From contig NZ_JAMLJL010000001.1 in assembly GCF_023634845.1 (NCBI RefSeq), positions 186,001-250,000 of the forward strand: a DNA stretch of 64,000 nucleotides, given 5' to 3'. Below the pieces are notes generated by a model. It saw only the letters and a list, made by a program, of their open reading frames with translations. It made no database searches and had not been told where the DNA came from. This DNA is from Flavobacterium amniphilum. GTDB taxonomy: Bacteria; Bacteroidota; Bacteroidia; Flavobacteriales; Flavobacteriaceae. This document shows positions 44,985 to 54,007 of this stretch, in pieces. Both the position numbers and the translations under genes were made by a program. The stretch's first letter is position 1. Each line of letters starts with the position of its first letter.

Positions 44985-46037
44985 ATGTCATCATTCTACA
45001 AATTAGCCATAAAAGAAATTACAAGAGAGACTCCACATACAATTTCGGTACTTTTCAATGTGCCCTTGGAGTTTCAGGATTTTTACAAATTCACTGCAGG
45101 TCAATACGTTAATTTAAAACTTACGTTGGACGGTCAGGAATTGAGACGGGCATATTCCATTTGTTCGGCTCCTTCAAGCGGTGAATTGCGTATCGCCATC
45201 AAAGCTGTTAAAAATGGTAATTTTTCAAAATTTGCCAATGAGCAGTTAACTGTTGGAAATGTCATTGAAGTTGGTCTTCCTGAAGGAAAATTTACTTTTG
45301 AACCCAATTCAGAAAGGCAAAGAAATTACATGGCATTTGCGGCAGGAAGCGGAATTACTCCGATTATGTCCATAATCCAGTCGGTTTTAAAAGGTGAACC
45401 ACAAAGCACTTTTGTTTTGGTTTATGGTAACAAATCGGCAGAAGAAACAATTTTCCATAATCAATTAATTGAGTTACAACAAAAGTATCTTGGTCGTTTC
45501 TTTATCCATTTTGTTTACAGTCAGAGTAATGCTCCGGAAGCATTTTTTGGAAGAGTCGACAAATCGGTTGTGAACAATGTATTGAATTCGAAACACATCG
45601 GTAAAGAGTTTTCAAAATTCTATCTGTGTGGTCCGGAAGAAATGATCAATATCGTAAGTTCAACCTTAAAAGAAAAAAACATTCCCGAATCAGCTATTAA
45701 ATTCGAATTATTTTCGGCTTCGCCAACAGAAAATAAAGTTGATTTAAGCGCTGCAGATCATTCTAAAATAACCGTTATAGTTGATGCAGATGAAACCACT
45801 TTTGAAATGTCTGCTAAACAAACTTTATTGGAAGCCGCATTAAAACAAGGTTTGGATGCTCCTTATTCTTGTCAGGGTGGAGTTTGCAGCAGTTGTATTG
45901 CACGTGTTACCCAAGGTACGGCTGTGATGAAGAAAAATTCAATTTTAACCGATAAAGAAATTGCAGAAGGTTTAGTTTTAACCTGTCAAGCGCATCCAAC
46001 TACTACTGAGATAGTTGTGGATTATGATGATGTATAA
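44985..46037 (+). CDS. Ferredoxin-NAD(P) reductase, PaaE-like
   Basis: A 350-aa flavin/iron-sulfur oxidoreductase. The FAD-binding barrel (about 1-105, with RRAYSICSAP) is followed by an NAD(P)-binding domain (about 105-240, MAFAAGSGITPIMSI and FYLCGPEEMI) and a plant-type [2Fe-2S] ferredoxin domain (about 255-350) with the cluster ligands in CQGGVCSSC and LTCQAH. This is the layout of PaaE, the reductase of phenylacetyl-CoA epoxidase, but no other paa genes are nearby, so it may serve another monooxygenase or desaturase. It is monocistronic. Confidence 0.88.
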   Translation: MSSFYKLAIKEITRETPHTISVLFNVPLEFQDFYKFTAGQYVNLKLTLDGQELRRAYSICSAPSSGELRIAIKAVKNGNFSKFANEQLTVGNVIEVGLPEGKFTFEPNSERQRNYMAFAAGSGITPIMSIIQSVLKGEPQSTFVLVYGNKSAEETIFHNQLIELQQKYLGRFFIHFVYSQSNAPEAFFGRVDKSVVNNVLNSKHIGKEFSKFYLCGPEEMINIVSSTLKEKNIPESAIKFELFSASPTENKVDLSAADHSKITVIVDADETTFEMSAKQTLLEAALKQGLDAPYSCQGGVCSSCIARVTQGTAVMKKNSILTDKEIAEGLVLTCQAHPTTTEIVVDYDDV

Positions 46038-46136
46038 ACTTAGGTTTTTTTTAAAAAAAATAAAGTATTTTTTCATTTAGTCGGTTTTTTTAATGTATTC
46101 ATCGAATAAACCTCAAAAACTTTAGTAAATATTTGG

Positions 46137-46184
46137 CTTTTAGTTAGTTTCGCTGAAAATTTTTCAAAAACAACTAACTAAAAG
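46137..46184 (+). promoter_or_regulatory. 13-bp inverted repeat directly before a secreted-protein gene
   Basis: CTTTTAGTTAGTT (46137-46149) and its exact complement (46172-46184) enclose a 22-nt spacer and end 8 bp before the start codon. It could form a 5'-UTR hairpin or be a dimeric operator. Confidence 0.5.
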
Positions 46185-46192
46185 ACCAAAAA

Positions 46193-46978
46193 ATGAAGAA
46201 TTATCTAAAGTATTCCCTCCGGGCAATACTGGTGTTGCTTTGCGCCTCCAGTAATGCACAGGTTGGGGTGGGAACTACAAGCCCAAAAGGAGCATTGGAC
46301 ATCACCAGCTCCACTAATGGATTCCTGATGCCAAGAATCGCCTTAACAGCATCAAATGCTGCAGCTCCTGTCATTAATCCTGCAACCGGAAACAATGTTT
46401 TGGAAGTTGGAACAGCCGTGTTCAATACCGCAACAACTGCTGGGACTTATGGTGTTATCCCGGGTATTTACTATTGGGATGGTACCAATTGGGTATCACA
46501 GGTTCACCGTTATTATGAAACAAAGTTCACACAAACGAGTGATCTAACGGTAGCAACATCTTTAACTTACACTAACATTCCCGGACTTAATTCAAAATCA
46601 TTTACAGCACCTTATACCGGAAGATATACTATTCTTTTTTCAGGGTATCTGGGTGCCGGAACTGTAGACACAAATTCTTCAAAAGTAGGATTTGTGGAGG
46701 GAAATTTTAAAATGACCATAAACGGAACCGATTATAGAAAATATTCGCATTCATCAAGTTTTTATAACAGTGATACAGCAACCGAATACTATGAACTGTT
46801 CAATGAAACGAATATCAATGTAAATGTGTATTTAACAGCCGGTCAGAACTGCACAATCAATTGTTGTTACAATGGCGTGGCCGATGATAATATAACCGAA
46901 AACAATGCTCATATTGTGGGAAGATCAACTGCTTTAGGTAATTTTTGTGAAGTTAACGTAACGTATATCGGAAGATAA
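46193..46978 (+). CDS. Secreted protein of flavobacterial 'VGVGTTSP' type
   Basis: A 261-aa exported protein. A signal peptide (AILVLLCASSNAQ) is followed by the family-typical QVGVGTTSPKGALDITSSTN and GFLMPRIALTASNAA; YYWDGTNWVSQ follows near residue 95. The C-terminal half (about 120-261) is beta-rich, with FTAPYTGRYTILFSGYLGAG reminiscent of C1q/TNF-like jelly rolls. There is no T9SS sorting domain, so its location is uncertain. Such proteins are abundant and unassigned in flavobacteria. Its stop abuts a bidirectional terminator, and an inverted repeat lies just upstream. Confidence 0.75.
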   Translation: MKNYLKYSLRAILVLLCASSNAQVGVGTTSPKGALDITSSTNGFLMPRIALTASNAAAPVINPATGNNVLEVGTAVFNTATTAGTYGVIPGIYYWDGTNWVSQVHRYYETKFTQTSDLTVATSLTYTNIPGLNSKSFTAPYTGRYTILFSGYLGAGTVDTNSSKVGFVEGNFKMTINGTDYRKYSHSSSFYNSDTATEYYELFNETNINVNVYLTAGQNCTINCCYNGVADDNITENNAHIVGRSTALGNFCEVNVTYIGR

Positions 46979-46979
46979 A

Positions 46980-47005
46980 AAAAAGGAGCTTTAAAGCTCC
47001 TTTTT
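46980..47005. terminator. Bidirectional terminator
   Basis: AAAAAGGAGCTTT and AAAGCTCCTTTTT form a perfect palindrome overlapping the last codons of the glycosyltransferase gene; it serves both convergent genes. Confidence 0.9.
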
Positions 47006-48022
47006 AATTGTATCAATAACTGTTTCCGGTGAAATGCTTTGCATTGCATCTTCATAGCCTTCAACTTTCTTGTTTCCATAAACTGATGTTGGAATCAGTG
47101 GGTATTTATTTCTATCAGCAGTGATGCAAAAAGCAAACGGTTGATTAAACGGTTTGAATCCTGCATAAGGATGTGTGGCACCCCAAACTGTAATTACCTT
47201 TACTCCAAGCATTGCCGCTATATGTGCATTTCCGGAATCCATAGACAGCATCACATCCAAGTTCGAAATCAAATCCATTTCCTGTGGAAGTTTAATTTTC
47301 CCTGCGACTACAATTACATTGGAGTGATTGGATTTCAACTGGTTTAAAAGCTGTATCTCTTTTTCACCTCCACCAAACAAAAATAGTTTGCTTTCAGTTT
47401 GGGCCAATCCATCAATAACTCTCTGCATTAAATCAATTGGATACACTTTTGAATCGAATTGGGCAAAAGGAGCGATTCCAATCCATTTTTCAGATTTAGC
47501 ACCTGAAAAAGATAAAACATCTTTGGAAATTTCTCTTTTTTCAGGAAAAACCGATTGTGACAAATCTAATGGAAAACCTAATTTTCTGAAAGTATCGCAA
47601 TGTCTGTCAAACATCGATTTGACCGGTTCAAAGACTTTATTTTTGATCCGCGTCAATGCTTTTTTTTCTTTTCTGCCCTTATCTGTCGCAGCGGTTATTT
47701 TTCCGCTTAAAGCAAATAAATTACGGACTACTTTAGAGCGTAATACATTATGTAAATCGGCTACAGCATCGATATTCTTCCTTTTTAAATCATGGTACAG
47801 ACGGAGTAACCCTACAGATCCTTTATGTCTGTTATTCAAATCAATTGCAAAAAATTCCAAATTAGGAATACCTTCAAAAAAAGGCTTAAAAAAAGGACGT
47901 GAAACTACAGTAACCCTTACATCGGGATATTGTAAAGAAAAAGCTCTCAAAACGGGAACCGTCATTGCAACGTCACCCATAGCCGAGAGCCTTATAACTA
48001 AAATGTGTTTGATGTCTGACAT
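46991..48022 (-). CDS. Glycosyltransferase family 9 (heptosyltransferase-like)
   Basis: A 343-aa GT-B enzyme. The N-terminus ILVIRLSAMGDVAMTVPVL is typical of ADP-heptose:LPS heptosyltransferases; the C-terminal donor site includes FGGGEKEIQLLNQL, LDVMLSMDSGNAHIAAMLG and TVWGATHPYAGF. It transfers a sugar to lipid A core or a related glycolipid at the inner face of the membrane. It lies 10 nt downstream of a DUF4254 gene, a common pairing in Flavobacteriaceae. Whether the donor is heptose in this species is unknown. Confidence 0.88.
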   Translation of the reverse strand: MSDIKHILVIRLSAMGDVAMTVPVLRAFSLQYPDVRVTVVSRPFFKPFFEGIPNLEFFAIDLNNRHKGSVGLLRLYHDLKRKNIDAVADLHNVLRSKVVRNLFALSGKITAATDKGRKEKKALTRIKNKVFEPVKSMFDRHCDTFRKLGFPLDLSQSVFPEKREISKDVLSFSGAKSEKWIGIAPFAQFDSKVYPIDLMQRVIDGLAQTESKLFLFGGGEKEIQLLNQLKSNHSNVIVVAGKIKLPQEMDLISNLDVMLSMDSGNAHIAAMLGVKVITVWGATHPYAGFKPFNQPFAFCITADRNKYPLIPTSVYGNKKVEGYEDAMQSISPETVIDTIKKEL

Positions 48023-48032
48023 CGAAACCGTT

Positions 48033-48638
48033 TTATTTTTTATTTTGATACAACACCGGATTCAATTCCTCATCGTTGTACATTTTCATTTGCTTGTACA
48101 CTTTCATATACTTATCACCGTTTTCGATATCTTCAATCAACTGACTGATTGAAACGAACATGTCATTTTTCTGATCTAACAAAACATTTAATTTTTCCTG
48201 ACATTTAGCTCTGTGTTCCGGAGTTGCCTCGGCACGGTTAGCTTCTTCACTCATATGATAAATTTTCAATGCAAGAATTGACAAACGGTCGATAGCCCAT
48301 GCCGGGCTTTCGGTATTGATTTTAGCATCTGCTTTCACCTGTACACCAGCATATTTCTGTAAAAAATAGCTGTCGATGTACTCCACCATATCTGTACGAA
48401 CCTGATTGGAAGCATCTATTTTACGTTTTAAATCCAATGCTGCAACCGGATCGATTTGCGGATCACGGATAATATCTTCATAGTGCCATTGTACGGTATC
48501 AACCCAGTTTTTAGCATACAATAAATATTCTATTGAACCTTTTTCATACGGATTCAGAGCTGGTTGGTATACATCATCAATTATGTGATAGTCATTGATA
48601 CAACGCTCAAATATTGGAAAAGCAAATTCTGCAAACAT
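48033..48638 (-). CDS. DUF4254 family protein
   Basis: A 201-aa mainly helical cytoplasmic protein matching DUF4254 (FAEFAFPIFERCINDYHIID; GSIEYLLYAKNWVDTVQWHYEDIIRDP; AIDRLSILALKIYHMSEEA). Function unknown; it is regularly next to GT9 genes, suggesting a helper role in lipopolysaccharide-type glycosylation. A CAAAAGTA box (minus-strand TACTTTTG) at 48661-48668 is an exact -7 element about 23 bp upstream of the start. The gene is 10 nt from the glycosyltransferase gene. Confidence 0.82.
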   Translation of the reverse strand: MFAEFAFPIFERCINDYHIIDDVYQPALNPYEKGSIEYLLYAKNWVDTVQWHYEDIIRDPQIDPVAALDLKRKIDASNQVRTDMVEYIDSYFLQKYAGVQVKADAKINTESPAWAIDRLSILALKIYHMSEEANRAEATPEHRAKCQEKLNVLLDQKNDMFVSISQLIEDIENGDKYMKVYKQMKMYNDEELNPVLYQNKK

Positions 48639-48660
48639 AGTTTTGACTCTTTATTTTTTA

Positions 48661-48668
48661 CAAAAGTA
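48661..48668 (-). promoter_or_regulatory. -7 box of the DUF4254-GT9 operon
   Basis: Minus-strand TACTTTTG fits TAnnTTTG exactly; the -33 element is not obvious. Confidence 0.4.
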
Positions 48669-48712
48669 GCGTTTTTTTGTACTTTTATCCTGAATTTGTA
48701 AAATTTATCAAA

Positions 48713-49366
48713 ATGCACATCCATTACATTTCGGAACAAAATAGTATTCTGAATCATTTTCTTACCCAATTACGTGATATCCACATACAGAAAGACAGCA
48801 TGCGTTTTCGTAAAAATATAGAGCGGATTGGTGAAATTATGGCTTATGAATTGAGTAAGACTTTGGACTATAAAAATATTGATGTGCAAACACCTCTAGG
48901 CATCAAACATACGACAACCATTGCCGAGCCAGTAGTTTTGTGTTCGATTTTAAGGGCGGGTTTAGCTTTACACCAAGGATTCATGAATTTTTTTGATGAT
49001 GCGGAAAACGGATTTGTATCTGCTTACCGTCACCATTACAACAATGATGATGCTTTCGATATCTTAGTCGAATATCAGGCTGCTCCTTCTTTTGAAGATA
49101 AAAATCTTATTTTGATTGATCCGATGCTGGCAACGGGACAATCAATTGTTGCTGTTTTACAAAAACTGCATTTGGAGCAAAAACCAAAAGAAATCCACAT
49201 TGCTGTTGTCATTGCAGCTCCGGAAGGCGTAGCTTACCTCCAAGAAAATTTACCGGAAAACTGCCACTTATGGGTAGCTGCCTTAGATGAAAAACTTAAC
49301 GAAAAAAACTATATCGTTCCGGGTCTTGGGGACGCCGGTGATTTAGCTTACGGTAGCAAGCTATAA
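48713..49366 (+). CDS. upp: Uracil phosphoribosyltransferase
   Basis: A 217-aa salvage enzyme joining uracil to PRPP to give UMP. The start at 48713 (MHIHYISEQNSILNHFL) fits the family; the frame is open from 48677 but the extra residues lack similarity. The uracil-binding region is FVSAYRHHYNNDDAFD, and the PRPP-binding loop reads LILIDPMLATGQSIVAVL, both classic UPRT features. YIVPGLGDAGDLAYG closes the protein. Its last 6 nt overlap the end of the convergent DUF6427 gene. Confidence 0.95.
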   Translation: MHIHYISEQNSILNHFLTQLRDIHIQKDSMRFRKNIERIGEIMAYELSKTLDYKNIDVQTPLGIKHTTTIAEPVVLCSILRAGLALHQGFMNFFDDAENGFVSAYRHHYNNDDAFDILVEYQAAPSFEDKNLILIDPMLATGQSIVAVLQKLHLEQKPKEIHIAVVIAAPEGVAYLQENLPENCHLWVAALDEKLNEKNYIVPGLGDAGDLAYGSKL

Positions 49367-50293
49367 CAATCTCAGAATATAATTTATTAAACTGGACAAG
49401 AACAGTATTCCCAAAATACTTTCTTTTATCCAGTATTTTTCTATGGTTTCCAAGTAATTTGTCAGCATGATTGCAACCGGTACAAAAGTAAAAATCAAAT
49501 AGCTGTTCTCTTTATTTGGCGAAATAAAAAATACAATAAGACCCAAGATAAAAGCAAAAATAACCTTTTTATAAGATGCCTGTAAATTGAGTGGTTTGTT
49601 CGTCAAAATAAACAACATTGTAACAAATGCAACTACGCTTGTAAGAATATAAACGCCAAGGGAAAAACTCTGGAAAACGTTTTCAATATAAGCCAAATCA
49701 ATATCAATCCCTGTACTGTGGATATATTTACTTAAAAACCCAATATCGAAAATCAAGGATAAAAGCACCGTGATCACTGCTACCGCTGCCAATGCAATGA
49801 ATGGAATAATCCAATTCCGGTAATCCCTCGAAACGTGGAAAATAATCGAAATAAAAACCAACAGTATAAAAATAATACTCCAGAAGTGAAATAAACTGGC
49901 AATGAAAATCCACAAAGAAGCATCAAATATTTTCTCCTTCGGTGTGATTAATGACTGTAATGAAATCAATCTACGAAGTGCCAGCAAAATAAAAGCATTG
50001 GATAAAATCAAATTCCCATTGGACAAAGTCGTGGGAAAAAGGATGAAAAATATACAAAACAACAGAAATGTATAACTGTTGTCTTTACTCAAACCATTCT
50101 TTTTGGTAATAAAATTCGTGATGAACAATGACCCGATCAGCATTAACAGAAAAACAACCTTGAGTCCAATTTCAAGGTTGGATATAGTATTGTAATTAGT
50201 GCTAAACTGATAAATTGAAAAACAAGTGATCATCAACACGGTGATCAAAATGTAATTTATTGGTCTAGATTTACTAAAAATGCTTGTAATCAT
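49361..50293 (-). CDS. DUF6427 family multi-pass membrane protein
   Basis: A 310-aa protein with about eight to ten transmembrane helices, starting MITSIFSKSRPINYILITVLM. It matches the DUF6427 family that lies between upp and DUF6341/purD in Flavobacteriaceae (recalled gene order). Function unknown; the conserved polar region ITNFITKKNGLSKDNSYTFL and the FHFWSIIFILLVF helix stand out. It is transcribed divergently from the DUF6341 gene and overlaps the upp 3' end. Confidence 0.75.
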   Translation of the reverse strand: MITSIFSKSRPINYILITVLMITCFSIYQFSTNYNTISNLEIGLKVVFLLMLIGSLFITNFITKKNGLSKDNSYTFLLFCIFFILFPTTLSNGNLILSNAFILLALRRLISLQSLITPKEKIFDASLWIFIASLFHFWSIIFILLVFISIIFHVSRDYRNWIIPFIALAAVAVITVLLSLIFDIGFLSKYIHSTGIDIDLAYIENVFQSFSLGVYILTSVVAFVTMLFILTNKPLNLQASYKKVIFAFILGLIVFFISPNKENSYLIFTFVPVAIMLTNYLETIEKYWIKESILGILFLSSLINYILRLL

Positions 50294-50313
50294 AAGTATA
50301 TTTTATATTTTTG
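50284..50313 (+). promoter_or_regulatory. Promoter of the DUF6341 gene
   Basis: TTG (50284-50286), 19-nt spacer and TATTTTTG (50306-50313) match the flavobacterial consensus; the start codon is 27 bp further. Confidence 0.7.
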
Positions 50314-50339
50314 CTTGGTAAATATAATACATAAAAAAG

Positions 50340-50570
50340 ATGAAATCATTTTTTGAAGCAATTGCTTGGTTATTTGAACAAATCCTTTTTGCTCCACACG
50401 ATTTAATGCGTGCGACTGAGTTGAACAACTGGTGGATCGCTAACATCGTAAACTGGGTTCTTTGGGGAATCATCAGTTACTATATCGTTTACTGGACGAA
50501 GCAATTACAGATTTTCAAAGACAATAACGAAGACGAACAAGATACTACTGCTCACTCTTTTTTAAAGTAA
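50340..50570 (+). CDS. DUF6341 family small membrane protein
   Basis: A 76-aa protein with one or two hydrophobic helices (AIAWLFEQILFAPHDLMRA and WWIANIVNWVLWGIISYYIVY) and an acidic tail. It matches the DUF6341 family found beside purD in Flavobacteriaceae. Function unknown. A clear promoter precedes it. Its last 9 nt overlap the convergent purD 3' end. Confidence 0.75.
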   Translation: MKSFFEAIAWLFEQILFAPHDLMRATELNNWWIANIVNWVLWGIISYYIVYWTKQLQIFKDNNEDEQDTTAHSFLK

Positions 50571-51836
50571 GTCGCGGCCGATATCTTTTCTAAAATACAT
50601 CTTATCAAAATGTAGTTTATCTATATTTTGGTAAGATTTTTTTATGGCCTCCTGGAAATCATTCCCATAAGAAGTAATCGCTAAAACACGCCCTCCGTTA
50701 GTCACTATATTTCCGTTATCTTCTTTTGTACCTGCATGGAAAACAATAGAATCTTCAATTGTTTCAATTCCTGAAATCACTTTTCCTTTTTCATAATCTT
50801 CCGGATAACCTCCTGATGCTATGATGATTGTCGTAGCGCTTCTTTCGTCAATCTCCAAAACAGCATCCTCAAGCTTTTGTTGACCAACTGCTTCAAAAAG
50901 TTCCACTAAATCTGATTTTATTCTAGGCATTACAACTTCGGTCTCCGGATCACCCATACGAACGTTATATTCAATCACCATCGGTTCTCCTTTTACATTG
51001 ATTAATCCAATGAAAACAAATCCTTTATATTCGATATTATCTTTTTGTAATCCTTCAACTGTTGGTTTTACAATTCGGGTTTCAATTTTTTCCATTAAAA
51101 CCGCATCTGCAAAAGGAACCGGAGAAACTGCTCCCATTCCGCCTGTATTCAATCCTGTATCACCTTCCCCAATACGTTTGTAATCTTTAGCCGTTGGTAA
51201 AATTTTATACGATTTACCATCCGTCAGGACGAAACAACTTAATTCAATTCCGTCCAAAAATTCTTCAATAACCACTTTTGAAGAAGCAGCTCCAAATTTA
51301 GCGTCAACCAGCATATTTCTCAATTCTTGTTGAGCTTCTGCCAAATCGTTCAGAATTAAAACTCCTTTACCGGCAGCTAATCCATCTGCTTTCAAAACAT
51401 ACGGTGCTTCCAACGTTGTTAAAAATTCGCAACCTGCTTCAACAGTTACTTTTGTAAAACTTTCGTAACGCGCAGTAGGAATATTGTGTTTTACCAAAAA
51501 CTCTTTGGCAAATTCTTTACTTCCTTCCAGTTGTGCACCAATTTTTGACGGACCGATAACCGGAATGTGATTGATTTGACCGTCATTTTTGAAAAAATCA
51601 TAAATTCCATGTACTAATGGATCTTCGGGGCCAACCACTACCATATCCACATTATTCTGTAATACGAAATCTTTAACCGCAATAAAATCCAATGGATTAA
51701 GAATAACATTGGTAGCAATTTGAGAAGTACCGGCATTACCCGGCGCTACAAAAAGTTGTTGGCATTTAGCGCTTTGTAACATTTTCCATGCTAAGGCATG
51801 TTCTCTTCCTCCTGAACCTAAAAGTAAAATTGTCAT
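50562..51836 (-). CDS. purD: Phosphoribosylamine-glycine ligase
   Basis: A 424-aa ATP-grasp enzyme of de novo purine synthesis (GAR synthetase). The start at 51836 (MTILLLGSGGREHALAW) matches the family N-terminus; the longer frame to 51902 adds a hydrophobic stretch and is rejected. Diagnostic motifs are PGNAGTSQIA, VVGPEDPLVHGI, VLKADGLAAGKGVLI, LNTGGMGAVSPVP and EYNVRMGDPETE. It is monocistronic and not linked to other pur genes in the window. Confidence 0.96.
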   Translation of the reverse strand: MTILLLGSGGREHALAWKMLQSAKCQQLFVAPGNAGTSQIATNVILNPLDFIAVKDFVLQNNVDMVVVGPEDPLVHGIYDFFKNDGQINHIPVIGPSKIGAQLEGSKEFAKEFLVKHNIPTARYESFTKVTVEAGCEFLTTLEAPYVLKADGLAAGKGVLILNDLAEAQQELRNMLVDAKFGAASSKVVIEEFLDGIELSCFVLTDGKSYKILPTAKDYKRIGEGDTGLNTGGMGAVSPVPFADAVLMEKIETRIVKPTVEGLQKDNIEYKGFVFIGLINVKGEPMVIEYNVRMGDPETEVVMPRIKSDLVELFEAVGQQKLEDAVLEIDERSATTIIIASGGYPEDYEKGKVISGIETIEDSIVFHAGTKEDNGNIVTNGGRVLAITSYGNDFQEAIKKSYQNIDKLHFDKMYFRKDIGRDLL

Positions 51837-51861
51837 GATTGTTGTGTTGTTGTTTGTGGTG

Positions 51862-51895
51862 CAAAAATAGCTTGTTTTGAACAGAAAAAAAACAA
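51862..51895 (-). promoter_or_regulatory. Possible promoter of purD
   Basis: Minus-strand TATTTTTG (51869-51862) is an exact -7 box; a TTG lies 23 nt upstream (51895-51893), at the long end of the accepted spacing. Confidence 0.4.
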
Positions 51896-51924
51896 TTAGC
51901 AACGGCTTTCTGTATCATATTTCC

Positions 51925-51932
51925 TATTTTTG
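51925..51932 (+). promoter_or_regulatory. -7 box of the CapK-like gene
   Basis: TATTTTTG lies 15 bp before the ATG at 51948; it overlaps a potential upstream start at 51930 and so argues for the downstream one. Confidence 0.45.
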
Positions 51933-51947
51933 GACAAATATTCCCAT

Positions 51948-53258
51948 ATGATTCGGTTTTTTGATTGGTCCTTGTTATTGAATGGTTTCCCCATGAAGGA
52001 AGCAATCTCGGAATTCAAAAGGATTCTTACGCTATCAGAAACAGAGCATTCCGAGTTTGTTGAGAAAAGAAAAAATGAAATTGTTGCCTATCATTTGCAA
52101 CACAATACCTATTACCGTGATTTCGTAGGTCGGCCAACAATAAGTCATTGGGCGGAAATTCCGGTGATGACCAAAAAAGATTTTCAAAAGCCATTGGCTG
52201 AAAGACTTTCCGAAGGGTATTCCGAAAAAACTGTTTTTAAGAACAAAACTTCAGGGTCAAGCGGAGACCCGTTTATTTTTGCCAAAGACAAATATGCACA
52301 CGCCATTACCTGGGCATCGATTATTTACCGTTTTGGCTGGTACAGTATCAATTTTAACCAATCCTTTCAAGCCCGTTTTTACGGAATTCCGTTAGATTTT
52401 TTTGGATATACCAAAGAGCGGATCAAGGATTTTTTAGGGAAACGTTACCGGTTTTCAATTTTTGATTTATCCGATAAAGTACTGGAAAATGTGCTAAAGA
52501 AATTCAGCCGGAAAAAATTTGATTACATCAACGGCTATACCAGTTCGCTTGTATTGTTTGCTAAATTTCTCCAACAGAAGAATATCATTTTAACAGATGT
52601 ATGCCCAACACTGAAAGTCTGCATGGTTACTTCAGAAATGCTTTTTGAAGAAGATAAAATATTATTGGAGAAATATTTAGGTGTTCCGGTTGTAAACGAA
52701 TACGGTGCTTCCGAACTCGATTTAATTGCCTTTCAGAATACCAATGGAGAGTGGCAAATCAACTCCGAAACTTTGTTTGTGGAAGTTTTGGATGATAACA
52801 ACCAGCCTTTACCATATGGCCAGGAAGGAAAAATTGTTATCACTTCGTTATTCAATAAAGCCCATCCTTTTATTCGTTATGATATTGGTGATATTGGTAT
52901 TTTGGACGAAAAAAGTACTGTCCAAAAGCCTATTTTAAAAAAGTTAATCGGGCGCACTAATGATGTGGCAATTTTACCAAGCGGTAAAAAATCACCCGGT
53001 TTGACCTTTTATTATGTAACCAAAAGCATTATTGAAGATGATGGAAATGTGAAGGAATTTATCATCAGACAACTACAGAAAGACACCTTCGAAATTGATT
53101 ATGTAAGTAAAAAAGAACTCGATTTAAGTCAAATTAAAAAGATAGAAGAAGCAATTGCCTTATATCTGGAACCCGGTTTAAATTTTTCTTTTAACCGAAG
53201 AGAAACATTACAAAGAACAACGCGCGGAAAACTGAAACAATTCCAGTCGATGGTTTAA
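51948..53258 (+). CDS. CapK/PaaK-like adenylate-forming enzyme
   Basis: A 436-aa member of the phenylacetate-CoA ligase superfamily. The start at 51948 (MIRFFDWSLLLNGF) is preferred because a -7 box covers the alternative at 51930. The ATP-binding P-loop is KNKTSGSSGDPF, the middle motif VVNEYGASELD, and the C-terminal region carries VITSLFNKAHPFIRYDIGDIG and a GRTNDVAILPSG hinge. Such CapK-like proteins occur in capsule and polysaccharide loci, activating an acid or acyl group for transfer. Its 3' end overlaps the convergent GT2 gene by 4 nt, linking it to the polysaccharide locus by position only. Confidence 0.85.
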   Translation: MIRFFDWSLLLNGFPMKEAISEFKRILTLSETEHSEFVEKRKNEIVAYHLQHNTYYRDFVGRPTISHWAEIPVMTKKDFQKPLAERLSEGYSEKTVFKNKTSGSSGDPFIFAKDKYAHAITWASIIYRFGWYSINFNQSFQARFYGIPLDFFGYTKERIKDFLGKRYRFSIFDLSDKVLENVLKKFSRKKFDYINGYTSSLVLFAKFLQQKNIILTDVCPTLKVCMVTSEMLFEEDKILLEKYLGVPVVNEYGASELDLIAFQNTNGEWQINSETLFVEVLDDNNQPLPYGQEGKIVITSLFNKAHPFIRYDIGDIGILDEKSTVQKPILKKLIGRTNDVAILPSGKKSPGLTFYYVTKSIIEDDGNVKEFIIRQLQKDTFEIDYVSKKELDLSQIKKIEEAIALYLEPGLNFSFNRRETLQRTTRGKLKQFQSMV

Positions 53259-54007
53259 TTTCTGTATTTCCTAAAACCACGGTACATCCAGTGCAACATA
53301 TAATATGCAGAAGCAAAAACATTTAATTTCTCAACTTCCCGGTAAAACTGCCATTGGTACTTGATGAGATTTTTTTTGTTGCGTGACAGTGAGTTTTCAC
53401 GGATTCGGTAAATAGCTTGGGGCTTTTGTATGCCGTATGCAAAAGGAATATCTTTCAAATATTTCAGCCAAAGTCCCATATCCTGTCTTTTTCTGATGTC
53501 TGGCATAAATTTTATCCCTAATGTTTTTACATCCAGAAAGGCAGTCAGACAACTGATGGAATTACTTTTTAGTATATCAGTATACGTAACTTTTTCGGGT
53601 ACGATAAAATCAGAATAGACAAATTCCAGATTCTCATTTGAGCGTCTGTAGGAAGAGAATACAAAATGGATTCCGGTTTCTTTGATAGTTGCAATACTGT
53701 TTTGGATAAAATCAGGAAACCAGATATCATCAGCATCCAAGAAAGTCATAAAGTCACCCTTAACCTGTTCAATCCCTTTATTACGCGCTCTTGAAGCACC
53801 GGAATTTTTAGTCAGTTGAATTAAATGAATACGGTGGTCATCTTCCATCATATTCTGGATTACTTCAACAGTTTTATCAGAAGAACAATCGTCCACGATA
53901 ATCATTTCCCAGTTCGTATGTGTTTGTTTTTGAACCGACTGAATGGTATCTGCAATAAATTTTTCAGAATTATAGGTTGGGGTAATAATGGAAACCAGTT
54001 CACTCAT
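53255..54007 (-). CDS. Glycosyltransferase family 2
   Basis: A 250-aa GT-A enzyme that adds a sugar from a nucleotide donor to a polysaccharide intermediate. The N-terminus VSIITPTYNSEKFIADTI and IIVDDCSSDKTVEVI are hallmark GT2 sequences, and the metal-binding DxD region reads LDADDIW near residue 95. A distal KRQDMGLWLKYL matches the family. It starts directly at the stop of the priming sugar transferase gene (54008), as the last gene of the surface-polysaccharide operon. Confidence 0.92.
   Translation of the reverse strand: MSELVSIITPTYNSEKFIADTIQSVQKQTHTNWEMIIVDDCSSDKTVEVIQNMMEDDHRIHLIQLTKNSGASRARNKGIEQVKGDFMTFLDADDIWFPDFIQNSIATIKETGIHFVFSSYRRSNENLEFVYSDFIVPEKVTYTDILKSNSISCLTAFLDVKTLGIKFMPDIRKRQDMGLWLKYLKDIPFAYGIQKPQAIYRIRENSLSRNKKNLIKYQWQFYREVEKLNVFASAYYMLHWMYRGFRKYRN

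Noticed and set aside
47328..48152. Long open frame antisense to the GT9 gene
   Set aside because: Cysteine- and serine-rich noise with no signal or motif; the minus-strand glycosyltransferase is clear and extends to DUF4254.
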